64,000 nucleotides of DNA from Ruminiclostridium cellobioparum DSM 1351 = ATCC 15832 (GCF_000621505.1 NZ_JHYD01000033.1:33476-97475); one strand, 5' to 3'. Positions 24,849-34,460 are shown, counted from the first letter of the stretch. The notes: generated by a model from the letters alone, not told the origin. Program-made: numbers and translations.

Positions 24849-24905
24849 AATATCCATCACCAGGTAAAGAATATCCATTTTATAAGAGGGTTTACTCTTT
24901 ATAAT
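24849..24905 (+). promoter_or_regulatory. AraC-type direct repeat and weak promoter for the ABC exporter
   Basis: AATATCCAT occurs at 24849-24857 and again at 24870-24878. The spacing is 21 bp, two helical turns, as in AraC-family operators. The second copy touches the expected -35 position (ATTTTA) of a perfect -10 TATAAT at 24900-24905. A poor -35 beside activator sites suggests activator-dependent transcription. The rest of the 473-bp gap (24612-25084) is AT-rich and holds a short tandem repeat at 25024-25062. Confidence 0.55.
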
Positions 24906-25023
24906 AGTACTAAGGTCAATAACTATGGACTCAAATAAAAACTACGGCAAAAGTGTGGTAAAAGCGTTGTAAAAGCGGCTTGAGAGCTTGATCCGCCTGA
25001 AGGTGACGGCTTTAACCTCAATT

Positions 25024-25062
25024 GAATTTGTAAATTAATTTGTGAATTAAATTTGTGAATTA
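25024..25062 (+). repeat. Three-unit tandem repeat, 12-14 bp
   Basis: GAATTTGTAAATTA, ATTTGTGAATTA and AATTTGTGAATTA follow one another directly ahead of the ribosome-binding site of the first ABC gene. It may be a neutral slippage repeat in the 5' untranslated region. Confidence 0.6.
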
Positions 25063-25084
25063 AAATGGAAGGAATTACTTATTT

Positions 25085-26830
25085 ATGGAAAATGTAAAAT
25101 GGGTATGGAGCTACATAAAGAAATATAAACTCCGGATTTGCATAAGCCTTATCATGGTCCTTGCTGCTTCGGCACTAAGCATGGTATCTCCATATGTGTC
25201 GGGTATTATTGTTGACAGGGTTATCAAGCAGGGACACAGGGAAATACTTTTTGCACTGGCGGCATTAATGATAGGAGCCACGGCAGCAAAGGCAATAATA
25301 AGATTTACATACCAGATTAACTTTGAGAAGGTCTCCCAGGGAGCATACATGACCATCAGGGAGGATATGTACAGGAAGCTTCAGGCGCTGGATTTCAAGT
25401 TTTTCGATACAACAAGAACCGGTGACATCATGGCAAAAATGACCGGCGATATGGACACAGTCCGCCATTTTGTAGCCTGGGTTATTTACATGGTCTTTGA
25501 AAATGCCGTAATTTTCATTTTTGCGGTGATACTGTTATTCACAATCAATTGGCAGTTTACACTTGTGCTGCTTCTGGTCATACCCTTTCTCGGCTGGGCG
25601 GCCATAAAACTTGCCAATGAGGTAAGACCGACTTTTTCAGCTGTCAGACAGCAGTTTTCAAGGCTGAACTCCGTAGTGCAGGAGAACATCAGCGGAAACA
25701 GGGTCATAAAGGCCTTTGCCACAGAAAAGATTGAAATTGACAAGTTTGACAGGGAAAATGAGGCATACAGGCAGAAAAACATGGATTCGGCCAATGTTTG
25801 GTCAAAATACCTCCCCATAATAGATGCGCTGGCCGGAGCTCTTTCACTTACCATCATTATAATCGGGGGTATTCTGGTAATCAACGACCAGATATCCATC
25901 GGAGAGCTGGTAACCTTCAATTCCATAATATGGGCCCTGGGCAATCCTATGAGACAGTGCGGCTGGCTCATAAACGACATACAGCGTTTTAACGCCTCGG
26001 CAGATAAAATCAGAGAATTCTTCGAGACCGAGACATCAATAAGCAATACGGAACAGCCTGCCGAAGAAGAAATCAAAGGTGTGGTTGAATTTAAAAATGT
26101 GAGCTTTGGCTACGAGGGGGAAGAGGTGCTGAAAAATGTCAGCCTGAAGGCCAGTCCCGGACAGACAATAGCTATAATAGGGCCTACCGGTTCAGGCAAA
26201 TCCACACTTGTAAATCTCATATGCAGGTTCTATGACTGCAGTGAGGGTGAAGTACTGATAGACAATATAAATGTCAGAGATATGGAGCTGAGAAACCTTC
26301 GTGCAAAAATATCGGTTGCGATGCAGGATGTGTTCCTTTTCTCAGATACCATCGAGGGCAATATAGCCTATGGTGTGCCGGATGCTCCCTATGAATCTGT
26401 AAAGTGGGCTGCGGGAATAGCAGATGCCCATAAGTTCATATCAAACCTGCCCGAAGGTTACGATACCATTATCGGGGAGAGGGGAGTGGGCCTGTCGGGC
26501 GGACAGAGGCAGAGAATAGCACTTGCAAGAGCTATTCTGAAGGATCCTTCAATACTGATCCTGGATGATACCACCTCCAGCGTGGATATGGAAACCGAAT
26601 TTGAGATACACAAGACACTAAGGTCTTTCTATAATAATAAAACAACATTTATAATTGCTCACAGAATAGCATCTGTCAAAAATGCCGATAAGATAATAGT
26701 TCTTAACGGGGGAACAATTATTGAACAGGGTACCCATGAAGAGCTTTTGAAACAGAAGGGTTACTATTATAACGTATATCTTACCCAGTTCGGCGATTTT
26801 GACGCCGCAGCGGTCAAGGAGGTGGGGTAA
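25085..26830 (+). CDS. ABC exporter half-transporter, degenerate-site partner
   Basis: The protein has 581 residues. A type-IV exporter membrane domain (six helices, residues about 15-310) is fused to an ATPase domain. Walker A is GPTGSGKST (about residue 366), the signature LSGGQ is canonical (470-474), and Walker B ends LILDD: Asp495 replaces the catalytic Glu. It therefore needs a partner with an intact Walker B, which the overlapping next gene supplies. Such heterodimers export drugs, lipids or peptides. Its position beside an AraC regulator suggests inducible export of an unknown compound. Confidence 0.9.
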   Translation: MENVKWVWSYIKKYKLRICISLIMVLAASALSMVSPYVSGIIVDRVIKQGHREILFALAALMIGATAAKAIIRFTYQINFEKVSQGAYMTIREDMYRKLQALDFKFFDTTRTGDIMAKMTGDMDTVRHFVAWVIYMVFENAVIFIFAVILLFTINWQFTLVLLLVIPFLGWAAIKLANEVRPTFSAVRQQFSRLNSVVQENISGNRVIKAFATEKIEIDKFDRENEAYRQKNMDSANVWSKYLPIIDALAGALSLTIIIIGGILVINDQISIGELVTFNSIIWALGNPMRQCGWLINDIQRFNASADKIREFFETETSISNTEQPAEEEIKGVVEFKNVSFGYEGEEVLKNVSLKASPGQTIAIIGPTGSGKSTLVNLICRFYDCSEGEVLIDNINVRDMELRNLRAKISVAMQDVFLFSDTIEGNIAYGVPDAPYESVKWAAGIADAHKFISNLPEGYDTIIGERGVGLSGGQRQRIALARAILKDPSILILDDTTSSVDMETEFEIHKTLRSFYNNKTTFIIAHRIASVKNADKIIVLNGGTIIEQGTHEELLKQKGYYYNVYLTQFGDFDAAAVKEVG

Positions 26831-28614
26831 TGGCCAGAAACAAGTACGATGTGGATGAAGAACTGGTATCGGTTTTCAGAATGAAAGACTTAATAAGGCT
26901 TCTCAGATATATGAAGCCCTACAAGCTCACCATAGTTGTCACAGTAATTCTGATGCTTATAGCCAGCGTTGCAAATCTGCTGGGCCCGGTGCTTGTGCAG
27001 GATGCAATAGACAACAGGATTCCTGACAAGGATATTAGCGGATTGATAATTTTGTCGGTCATTTTTGCCGTCACGCTCATTGTAAACGCAATATGCTTCA
27101 AATTCAGGGTCAGACTTATGTCCACCATAGGGAACAATATTGTAAAAAAGATCAGGGAAGATATTTTTTACAAACTTCAGGAGCTTCCATTTTCATATTA
27201 TGACAGCCGCCCTCATGGAAAAATACTGGTCAGGGTACTAAACTATGTCAATTCACTGAGTGACCTGCTGTCAAACGGTTTTATAAACTTTATAACCGAT
27301 ATGTTCACTCTGGTGTGTATCGTAGTTTTCATGCTGTTCATAAATGTGAAGCTGACACTGGTCAGCCTGCTGGGACTGCCTCCCCTTATAATAACCATAA
27401 TGTTTATCAAAAATATACAGAGAAGGAATACTCAGGCTTTAAGCATGAAGCAGTCAAACCTGAATGCCTATATCCATGAGAGTATTTGCGGCGTCAAGGT
27501 TACCCAGTCCTTTGCCCGTGAAAAAAAGAACGAGAGTATTTTCCGTGAACTGAGCATTGCCTATAGAAAGGCATGGATGAAATTTACCAAATCCAACTTT
27601 ATTTTATGGCCCATTATTGATACCATCTCGACATCAGGTGTGGCAGTGCTCTATTTTGCGGGAATAATATGGATACAGGGTGTATCCGTCGGTGTGCTGA
27701 TAGCATTTATAAGTTACATATGGAGATTCTGGCAGCCCATTGCCAATATGGGGAATTTTTATAACGCAATGATAAATGCCATGGCCTACCTTGAGAGGAT
27801 ATTTGAGACCATAGACGAGGAGCCGGCCATTTCCAATCTCCCGGGAGCAGCTGAAATGCCCCAGGTCAAAGGACAGGTGGAATTCAAGAATGTGGGCTTT
27901 ACCTATGACGTGGAGGCCGGAAACAAAATTCTGGATAATATAAACTTTAAAGTCGGGCAGGGCAGTACCATTGCACTTGTGGGGCCTACCGGAGCAGGAA
28001 AGAGTACGGTAATCAACCTTCTCAGCAGATTTTATGATGTTCAGGAGGGCGAGGTGCTGATTGACGGAATAAATATAAGGAATGTCACACTGGGCTCTCT
28101 CAGAAGCCAAATGGGAGTGATGCTTCAAGATACCTTCCTTTTCTCGGGAACGGTAATGAGCAATATTAAATATGCCAGACCGGACGCCACCGACGAGGAG
28201 GCCATACAGGCTGCGAAAACAGTGTGTGCCCATGATTTTATAATGAATCTGAAGGAAGGATACGATACTGAAATAAATGAGAGGGGAACAAGGCTGTCCA
28301 TTGGAGAGCGGCAGCTGATATCCTTTGCCAGAGCGCTGCTTGCCGACCCGAGAATTCTCATATTGGATGAGGCTACCTCAAGTATTGACACCAGAACCGA
28401 GCTTGCCCTTCAAAACGGTCTGCAAAGACTGCTGAAAGGCAGAACTTCCTTTATAATTGCCCACAGACTTTCTACAATAAAAAATGCCGATTGCATCATG
28501 TACATTGACAGCGGCTCAATAGTGGAACGCGGAACACATGAGGATTTGCTGGCCTTAAAAGGGCACTATTACAAATTGTACAATTCACAGTTCAGTGTGC
28601 TTGAGGCCGTGTAG
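26830..28614 (+). CDS. ABC exporter half-transporter, catalytic partner
   Basis: The 594-residue protein has the same layout as its upstream partner. Walker A is GPTGAGKST. Walker B ends LILDEATSS with the catalytic Glu present, but the ABC signature is LSIGE (489-493) rather than LSGGQ. This is complementary to the first subunit, so the pair has one intact and one degenerate ATP site, as in BmrCD or TM287/288. The ATG overlaps the upstream stop by one base, so the two are co-translated. Confidence 0.9.
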   Translation: MARNKYDVDEELVSVFRMKDLIRLLRYMKPYKLTIVVTVILMLIASVANLLGPVLVQDAIDNRIPDKDISGLIILSVIFAVTLIVNAICFKFRVRLMSTIGNNIVKKIREDIFYKLQELPFSYYDSRPHGKILVRVLNYVNSLSDLLSNGFINFITDMFTLVCIVVFMLFINVKLTLVSLLGLPPLIITIMFIKNIQRRNTQALSMKQSNLNAYIHESICGVKVTQSFAREKKNESIFRELSIAYRKAWMKFTKSNFILWPIIDTISTSGVAVLYFAGIIWIQGVSVGVLIAFISYIWRFWQPIANMGNFYNAMINAMAYLERIFETIDEEPAISNLPGAAEMPQVKGQVEFKNVGFTYDVEAGNKILDNINFKVGQGSTIALVGPTGAGKSTVINLLSRFYDVQEGEVLIDGINIRNVTLGSLRSQMGVMLQDTFLFSGTVMSNIKYARPDATDEEAIQAAKTVCAHDFIMNLKEGYDTEINERGTRLSIGERQLISFARALLADPRILILDEATSSIDTRTELALQNGLQRLLKGRTSFIIAHRLSTIKNADCIMYIDSGSIVERGTHEDLLALKGHYYKLYNSQFSVLEAV

Positions 28615-28792
28615 CAGGGACAATATTGATTTCCCGCGGGAAGCTTCAAGGCGGCTGCGGATTTTACCGCCGGTTGTGACTGCGTACTTTACATGTATTG
28701 AATATTGAATTATGATATAAATAAAATAAATTGGAAGATAACCTGTTAAGTACGGTTTATTCTATTAATTCATATTTGGGGAGGATATAACA

Positions 28793-29836
28793 GTGAGTAT
28801 AACAAAGAATTATTTCGGTACTTTGCCCGACGGAACACAGGTAGATATTTTTACTCTGACAAATTCCAGGAAAGTATCAGTTGATATTATCAATTTCGGC
28901 GGCATAATAGTTTCAATCACAGTGCCCGACAGGGACGGGAATATGGCAGATGTGACTTTGGGCTACAGGAACCTTGACAAATATATTGAAAATCCCGGAT
29001 ACCTGGGAGCACTTATAGGAAGGCACGCTAACAGAATAGAAGGTGCCGCATTTGAGCTCAACGGAAAAGTATATGAACTGGCAAAAAATGATGGAAAAAA
29101 TCATCTGCACGGCGGAATAACAGGTTTTCACAATGTTGTCTGGAAGGCCGGGGTCATAGGAGAGAAGCTTGTACTGACCCATACAAGTCCCGATGGAGAG
29201 GAAAATTATCCGGGAAAGGTTGATGTGAAGGTTGAATATTCCTTAACCGGGGAAAATGAGCTTGTTATAGACTACAATGCGGTTTCAGACAAGGATACGG
29301 TAGTGAACCTGACAAATCATGCATATTTCAATCTGGGCGGGCATGCATCGGGCGATATATTGAAACACCAGATTTATATAAATGCAGACAGCTTTACGCC
29401 TGTAAATGATGAGTGTATCCCAACCGGAGAGATCAGAAGCGTAAAAGGCACCGTAATGGATTTTACCGCCCTCAGGAATTTTGCAGATGGCTTTGACAGC
29501 AGCGATGAACAGATTAAAAACGGCGGAGGCTATGATCACAACTGGGTATTGAATACTAAAGGAAATATCGGGGAAGCGGCAGCTGAGTTATATCATCCCG
29601 AAAGCGGGCGTTTGATGCAGGTGTTTACTACTAAACCGGGTGTGCAGTTTTATTCGGGAAATTTCCTCGATAACCTCAACGGAAAGGAAAATGCCGTCTA
29701 CGGCAAAAGAAACGGGCTATGCCTGGAAACCCAGTACTTTCCCAATGCAATGAAACACAAGCACTTTCCTTCACCTGTTCTCAAAGCGGGAGAAAAGTAT
29801 CACCATGTTACAATATATAAATTTACTACTAAATAA
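28793..29836 (+). CDS. galM: Aldose 1-epimerase (mutarotase)
   Basis: This 347-residue protein starts with GTG after GGGGAGGATATAA. Family motifs are GRHANRIEGAAFELNGK, NHLHGG (catalytic His), LTNHAYFNL and, near the end, FYSGNFLD and LCLETQYFPNA (catalytic Glu). It interconverts alpha and beta forms of galactose or glucose in the cytoplasm. Lying 630 bp upstream of alpha-galactosidase, it fits a galactoside-use role, although a terminator and a minus-strand gene separate them. Confidence 0.92.
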   Translation: MSITKNYFGTLPDGTQVDIFTLTNSRKVSVDIINFGGIIVSITVPDRDGNMADVTLGYRNLDKYIENPGYLGALIGRHANRIEGAAFELNGKVYELAKNDGKNHLHGGITGFHNVVWKAGVIGEKLVLTHTSPDGEENYPGKVDVKVEYSLTGENELVIDYNAVSDKDTVVNLTNHAYFNLGGHASGDILKHQIYINADSFTPVNDECIPTGEIRSVKGTVMDFTALRNFADGFDSSDEQIKNGGGYDHNWVLNTKGNIGEAAAELYHPESGRLMQVFTTKPGVQFYSGNFLDNLNGKENAVYGKRNGLCLETQYFPNAMKHKHFPSPVLKAGEKYHHVTIYKFTTK

Positions 29837-29850
29837 TCAAACAAAACAAA

Positions 29851-29880
29851 AACCCCTGGTAATCAACCAGGGGTTAATTG
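29851..29880. terminator. Bidirectional terminator between galM and the zinc-ribbon gene
   Basis: AACCCCTGGT (29851-29860) pairs with ACCAGGGGTT (29866-29875). In the minus direction it is followed by TTTTTGTTTTG, in the plus direction by a weaker AATTGTTG. Confidence 0.8.
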
Positions 29881-29905
29881 TTGTACAGTACCTGTTGGCA
29901 CAAAC

Positions 29906-30082
29906 CTATCTTCTAGAAAATCCACCGTTAGAACTTTTTTGTGAAGCTTTTTTAGCTTTTCTACATTCAGGACATCTTGCAGGCTCGTTTGTGAATCCTT
30001 TTTCCGCGTAGAATTCTTGCTCGCCAACCGTAAAAGTAAAAGTTGCGCCGCAATCTTTACAAGTAAGAGTTTTGTCTTGCAT
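29906..30082 (-). CDS. Small zinc-ribbon protein, 58 residues
   Basis: The minus strand encodes 58 residues starting at 30082 with GGAGGTATTCCA ahead. The protein reads MQDKTLTCKDCGATFTFTVG, then a segment with a second CxxC (CPECRKAKK), and ends in a basic GGFSRR tail. The Cys pairs (8, 11 and about 38, 41) form a zinc ribbon. The same short family is widespread in clostridia and has no assigned role; nucleic-acid contact is a guess from the basic tail. It is convergent with galM. Confidence 0.85.
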   Translation of the reverse strand: MQDKTLTCKDCGATFTFTVGEQEFYAEKGFTNEPARCPECRKAKKASQKSSNGGFSRR

Positions 30083-30251
30083 TGGAATACCTCCAAAAAA
30101 TTTTTATTGCTGAGCATATAAAGCCTTAAACATTACGGAGCGAAAAAGGATTGTACAAATAAGAATAAGAAATTATAAGCCTTAGCACTTATATTATACT
30201 ATCTGCACAAATAATAAGCAAGAAATTTGTTATATTTGGAAATAATTTTAT

Positions 30252-30291
30252 TTGACAAAGTATTGACAATAACATTATGAAAGTATATCAG
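30252..30291 (+). promoter_or_regulatory. Likely promoter of the alpha-galactosidase gene
   Basis: Two overlapping TTGACA boxes occur at 30252 and 30263; the second is followed after 17 bp by TATCAG. The 16-bp string TTGACAATAACATTAT is repeated at 32649, ahead of tRNA-His. The rest of the 384-bp gap 30083-30466 is AT-rich without other clear signals. Confidence 0.45.
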
Positions 30292-30466
30292 AAAAAAATT
30301 TACCGTAATATAATCCATCATTTTAATTTTTTAGTCTATTTTCATGACGTTTATTATTATCTAAAATGGTATTATGGAAGCTGATAAGTATTTTTATTCA
30401 GAAATTCAAATGATTAATATAAATTAATAATATAGTTAAAAAATATATATTTGAAAGGAACAGGCC

Positions 30467-32581
30467 ATGATAGTATTTCATGAAAATAAAAAGCTCTTTC
30501 ATTTAAGTACCAGGGGTATGTCATATATTTTTGGAGTGGGAGGATATCTCCAGAACCTTTACTGGGGGGAACCGGTAAATGCCGAAGACTGTGCCGAACT
30601 CATGGAAGTTAACTTTCACAGCTCCTTTGACCCCGATACAAACTTGGACAGGGAAGAGTTCACCTGCTGGAACGGGCGCAGCTTTGCCGAACCCTGCCTT
30701 AAACTGCAGCAGGGCGGTGAAAGTGTGGTTTTTACAGAATTTGCCGGCTGGGAAATCTTCAATGGACAGGATAGGGTTCAGACCCTGAGAATCACACTTG
30801 AGGACAAGGTCAGGGAATTCCAGCTTATTCTTGAGTATGTGGTTTATGAAGAATTGGATATTATTTCAAGGAAGGCGATTTTGAATAACATTGGCAGCCC
30901 GCTCAGTGTAGAAAATTTTCAGTCGGCAGCATTGAGCCTGCCGCAGCTTGAAAGGCCTTTCATGAGATACGTTACCGGAAAGTGGGCGGGGGAGTTTGTT
31001 ATCAATGATGCCCCTGTTAACACAGGTGTATTCACAATGCAGTCAAAAAGGGGCATAACCGGACCCCATTTCAATCCATCCTTTGCCGTCTATGAAGAGG
31101 GTGCCACCGAGCAGAACGGAAATGTCTGGTTCGGACAGCTTGCCTACAGCGGCAACTGGAAGATATCCGTAGAGAAAACCATATTCGATAATATAAGAGT
31201 TACCGGGGGTATGAATGATTCGGATTTCTTCAAGACCCTTGGTCAGGGAGAAAGTCTTGAGACACCTGAGTTCTTTTTCGGCTTTTCAAACGGAGGCTTC
31301 GGAGGAATGAGCCGGAAGCTTCACAGGTTCCAGAAGGCTCATATTACAACTGCGTCGAAGCCGAGGCGGGTTCTTTACAATTCCTGGGAGGCCACTACCT
31401 TTGATGTAAATGTCAAGGAGCAGATGAAGCTTGCCGATAAGGCTGCATCCATGGGTGTGGAATTGTTTGTGGTGGATGACGGCTGGTTTGGAGAACGGCA
31501 TGGAGATAATGCGGGACTTGGAGACTGGACGCCGAATGCCGGCAAATTTCCCAACGGGTTGGGAGAACTCATCTCATATGTAAATGGTTTGGGTATGGAT
31601 TTTGGCATCTGGGTGGAACCGGAGGCTGTAAATCCCGACAGCTGCCTGTTCAGAGCCCATCCCGAATGGATTTACCATATAGACGGCGTAGAGCCCATGC
31701 AGTCCCGCAACCAGTACGTTCTTAATATTTCATTAAAAGAGGTAAGGGAATACCTTCTGGGTATGCTTCGCTCCCTGCTTGCTCAAAACAATATATCTTT
31801 TCTCAAATGGGACATGAACAGGATGATAACCGATCTGGGCTCCCGCGACGGGGTGGATCACAGGGAGCTGTGGAGGGCTCATGTGGATGCGCTTTATGAG
31901 ATATGGGACACCTTGAGGAGCGAGTTTCCCCAGGTGGAACTTGAAACCTGCGCAGGCGGGGGAGGTCGCATAGATCCGGGGATACTCAGATATGCCGATC
32001 AAAGCTGGCCCAGTGACAACACCGACCCCTATGAAAGACTTTTCATACAGGAAGGGTTCACCAATTTTTACAACCCCGGAATTATGATGTGCTGGGTAAC
32101 GGATACTCACCCGTCTTACAGGAGAAGCGGCAGGAGGGATATCAGCTATAAATTCCGCTCGGCCATGTGCGGGGGACTTGGCATTGGTTCGAATATCGGC
32201 AATCTGACGGCTGAAGAGCTGTCATTGTACAGCAGTCATATTGATGAATATAAAAGTATAAGACATATCGTCCAGAACGGCAGATTGTACAGATTGCTTT
32301 CACCCGGAAATTCCCCGGTTTCGGCAGTACAGTACATCTCGGAATCGGATGAGGAAAGTGTTGTATTTGCATTCCTTCACTCTCAAAAGTTTGGGGACCC
32401 TTGTAAAAGGCTGAAACTCCAGGGCCTGTTAAAGAATTCGAGGTATCTGGTACAGGCTGCCGGCAGTGAGGAGAGCAACAGGATCTATTATGGCAGTACA
32501 CTTATGCATATAGGCCTTCCTCTGAGTTTGAAAGGTGACTTTGACAGTGCCCTTTTAAAAATAAAAAAGCTTGGGGAATAG
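30467..32581 (+). CDS. Alpha-galactosidase, GH36
   Basis: The protein has 704 residues, close to the usual clostridial GH36 length. An N-terminal beta-sandwich is followed by a TIM barrel containing LFVVDDGWFGERHGDN and GIWVEPEAVNPDS. The nucleophile is Asp449 in KWDMNR; the acid/base is Asp517 in SWPSDNTDP. It removes alpha-1,6-galactose from raffinose-type sugars or galactomannan side chains. No signal peptide is present, so it acts on imported oligosaccharides. Confidence 0.92.
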   Translation: MIVFHENKKLFHLSTRGMSYIFGVGGYLQNLYWGEPVNAEDCAELMEVNFHSSFDPDTNLDREEFTCWNGRSFAEPCLKLQQGGESVVFTEFAGWEIFNGQDRVQTLRITLEDKVREFQLILEYVVYEELDIISRKAILNNIGSPLSVENFQSAALSLPQLERPFMRYVTGKWAGEFVINDAPVNTGVFTMQSKRGITGPHFNPSFAVYEEGATEQNGNVWFGQLAYSGNWKISVEKTIFDNIRVTGGMNDSDFFKTLGQGESLETPEFFFGFSNGGFGGMSRKLHRFQKAHITTASKPRRVLYNSWEATTFDVNVKEQMKLADKAASMGVELFVVDDGWFGERHGDNAGLGDWTPNAGKFPNGLGELISYVNGLGMDFGIWVEPEAVNPDSCLFRAHPEWIYHIDGVEPMQSRNQYVLNISLKEVREYLLGMLRSLLAQNNISFLKWDMNRMITDLGSRDGVDHRELWRAHVDALYEIWDTLRSEFPQVELETCAGGGGRIDPGILRYADQSWPSDNTDPYERLFIQEGFTNFYNPGIMMCWVTDTHPSYRRSGRRDISYKFRSAMCGGLGIGSNIGNLTAEELSLYSSHIDEYKSIRHIVQNGRLYRLLSPGNSPVSAVQYISESDEESVVFAFLHSQKFGDPCKRLKLQGLLKNSRYLVQAAGSEESNRIYYGSTLMHIGLPLSLKGDFDSALLKIKKLGE

Positions 32582-32648
32582 GGATGTGTATATTTTGAGA
32601 TAAACAACTGCTGCTATATCCCGGAGAGAATATAAACGGCCGAAAGTG

Positions 32649-32724
32649 TTGACAATAACATTATTGAAGCATATTAAAATAAATTGTAAAATCTATTGAC
32701 AAATACTCTTTTGTACCGTAAAAT
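32649..32724 (+). promoter_or_regulatory. Tandem promoters of tRNA-His
   Basis: TTGACA (32696-32701), 17 bp, TAAAAT (32719-32724) stands about 30 bp ahead of the tRNA. A second promoter, TTGACA (32649), 17 bp, TATTAA, lies upstream and repeats the string found before the alpha-galactosidase gene. Confidence 0.65.
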
Positions 32725-32754
32725 ATCAAATGTGTCTTGCGGGACATGAGATAT

Positions 32755-32832
<78 letters not shown>

Positions 32833-32833
32833 A

Positions 32834-32866
32834 AAAGTATAAGCGTCAGCTTATACTTTTTTTTGT
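32834..32866 (+). terminator. Terminator after tRNA-His
   Basis: AAAGTATAAGC pairs with GCTTATACTTTTTTTT around a GTCA loop. Confidence 0.88.
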
Positions 32867-32989
32867 CCGGTATAATCACCTTTTTACATATTGCACCAGT
32901 TTCTGCAACATTTTCTCAATTTACTTCGTCTATAAGCATAGAAAATAAATGCAAGATAGCTTCTTAAAGGATTAAAGGGGGAAAATGGC

Positions 32990-34060
32990 ATGATAAAAAG
33001 ACTGGCTTCAGGAATTATTATTGCAGTTTTAGCTTTTTCATTAATGGGCTGCGGAAGCGCAAGTACACAAACAAGCGCTGCTCCCAGGGCAGAAAGCAAA
33101 CAGGTTTCGGTCGGATTTACCGGTGCTGCCGATGATGGAAATACGGCGTCAGACGAAAGAGGCGACAGCGCGGTGCAGGTAACCTCAGCCCGTATCAACG
33201 GGGAGGAAGGTGGCGGGTTTACCACAGCTGCCGATCAAAGCGCCGAACAGCAGAATACGGTTCAAAACTCAAGTGTTGTGAATATCGCCCAGAAAATAAT
33301 ATTTACAGGGCGGATGGATTTCCAAACCCTGGAATTTGATAAAACCAGAAATGAATTGTGCAATTATATGACTTCTATCGGAGCTTATCAGCAGAGTACT
33401 TCGGTTAATGGGGGAGGAATTGGTTTTCAGGGTATGAGGAGTGCGGTATACGTATTCAGAGTGCCCAAGGCAAAATACGGTCAGGCCTTCATAGATTTGA
33501 GGGAGTTTGGGACTGTGGTGTTTGAACAATCCAATGGCGAGGATGTAACAGACAGGTATTTTGACACAGAGGCCAGGCTGAAGTCCCTTGAGATACAGCG
33601 GGAACGGCTGTTGGAGCTGCTGAAGAAGGCAGCAAAGATGGAGGATATACTCAAAATCGAGAAAGAGCTTCAAACCACAAATTATGAAATAGAAAATCTG
33701 ACAGGTACCCTTAAAAAATGGGATTCCCTTGTTGAATACTCCACATTCACAGTAAATATAAACGAAGTTGTACAAATCAAACCGATTCAGCCAAAGGAAA
33801 ATGACGGTTTTTTCCACCGCATTTCAGCAGGCTTTAAAAACAGCGTAACCGGTTTGTGGAAGTTTACACAGGATATGATCGTGGCTCTTGCAGCCGCTTT
33901 ACCGGTGCTGATACCTTTGGGGGTAATAGGCTTTGCGGCTTACAGGATCATCAGGGGGAAATACAGAAAATCCAAGGCGGGATCGGATAAGTCTGATATT
34001 CTGGAAAATTCTGCCGAGTCAACAGATTCCAAGGCATCTGATGACAATTCTGAAAAATAG
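32990..34060 (+). CDS. DUF4349 domain lipoprotein
   Basis: The protein has 356 residues. A lipoprotein signal ends in lipobox LMGC (Cys at about 21), followed by a polar linker. The DUF4349 domain covers about residues 100-300: KIIFTGRMDFQTLEFDKT, YVFRVPKAKYGQAFIDLREFG, VTDRYFDTEARLKSLEIQRERLLELL. It ends with a membrane helix (MIVALAAALPVLIPLGVIGFAAY) and a charged tail. It is thus tethered at both ends to the outer face of the membrane. Function is unknown. The promoter of the mutS2-like gene begins 20 bases downstream. Confidence 0.82.
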   Translation: MIKRLASGIIIAVLAFSLMGCGSASTQTSAAPRAESKQVSVGFTGAADDGNTASDERGDSAVQVTSARINGEEGGGFTTAADQSAEQQNTVQNSSVVNIAQKIIFTGRMDFQTLEFDKTRNELCNYMTSIGAYQQSTSVNGGGIGFQGMRSAVYVFRVPKAKYGQAFIDLREFGTVVFEQSNGEDVTDRYFDTEARLKSLEIQRERLLELLKKAAKMEDILKIEKELQTTNYEIENLTGTLKKWDSLVEYSTFTVNINEVVQIKPIQPKENDGFFHRISAGFKNSVTGLWKFTQDMIVALAAALPVLIPLGVIGFAAYRIIRGKYRKSKAGSDKSDILENSAESTDSKASDDNSEK

Positions 34061-34080
34061 CTGTCAATTAATATTGAACC

Positions 34081-34109
34081 TTGACACATGAAATTGTATA
34101 TGCTATTAT
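34081..34109 (+). promoter_or_regulatory. Strong sigma-A promoter of the mutS2-like leader
   Basis: TTGACA (34081-34086), a 17-bp spacer and TATTAT (34104-34109). Transcription would start near 34116, almost 500 bases ahead of the mutS2-like start. Confidence 0.8.
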
Positions 34110-34142
34110 GATTTGGAAATTTAGTCTATAGGAGGATTTTTG

Positions 34143-34178
34143 ATGTCTGCATTATCTGTAAAGGTGCAAAACAACTAA
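34143..34178 (+). CDS. Putative leader peptide, 11 residues
   Basis: ATG at 34143 has a perfect AGGAGG seven bases ahead and encodes MSALSVKVQNN before TAA. The stop codon falls inside the inverted repeat ACAACTA-AA-TAGTTGT. Such tiny ORFs with strong ribosome-binding sites stand at the head of antibiotic-induced genes, where a stalled ribosome changes leader folding. The role is inferred from layout only. Confidence 0.6.
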   Translation: MSALSVKVQNN

Positions 34179-34460
34179 ATAGTTGTAGGCTTTTAAATAA
34201 ACAGGTTATTACCATTTATTTAAGTATGCCTTATTGATGGTACCTTTTGGTAGCATTGTGACACCTGCTTTTTCGTACAATTTGTCATTTTGTCATTGTA
34301 CGTTACAGAATGCTTTGCAAACATTTTTTTCCGGACTGGATTTCAGCCTGTTGTATATGGGTATTTGACAGCATTTATATAAATAACAGTATTATTTATA
34401 TAAATTGCCTGCTGATTTTATTTGTATTCCTGGTCTACCGGAATTTAATAGTTGTCCTTT

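Noticed and set aside
25024..25062. Short tandem repeat considered as a CRISPR remnant
   Set aside because: Units of 12-14 bp directly abut with no spacers; there are no cas genes in the window.
28645..28680. GGCGG/CCGCC inverted repeat after the ABC exporter considered as a terminator
   Set aside because: Short stem with no following T-run; not supported.
34143..34178. Considered as the start of a truncated ABC-F gene, because MSALSV resembles ABC-F starts
   Set aside because: No ABC-F sequence follows in any frame; promoter, leader ORF, hairpins and terminator fit a leader peptide better.
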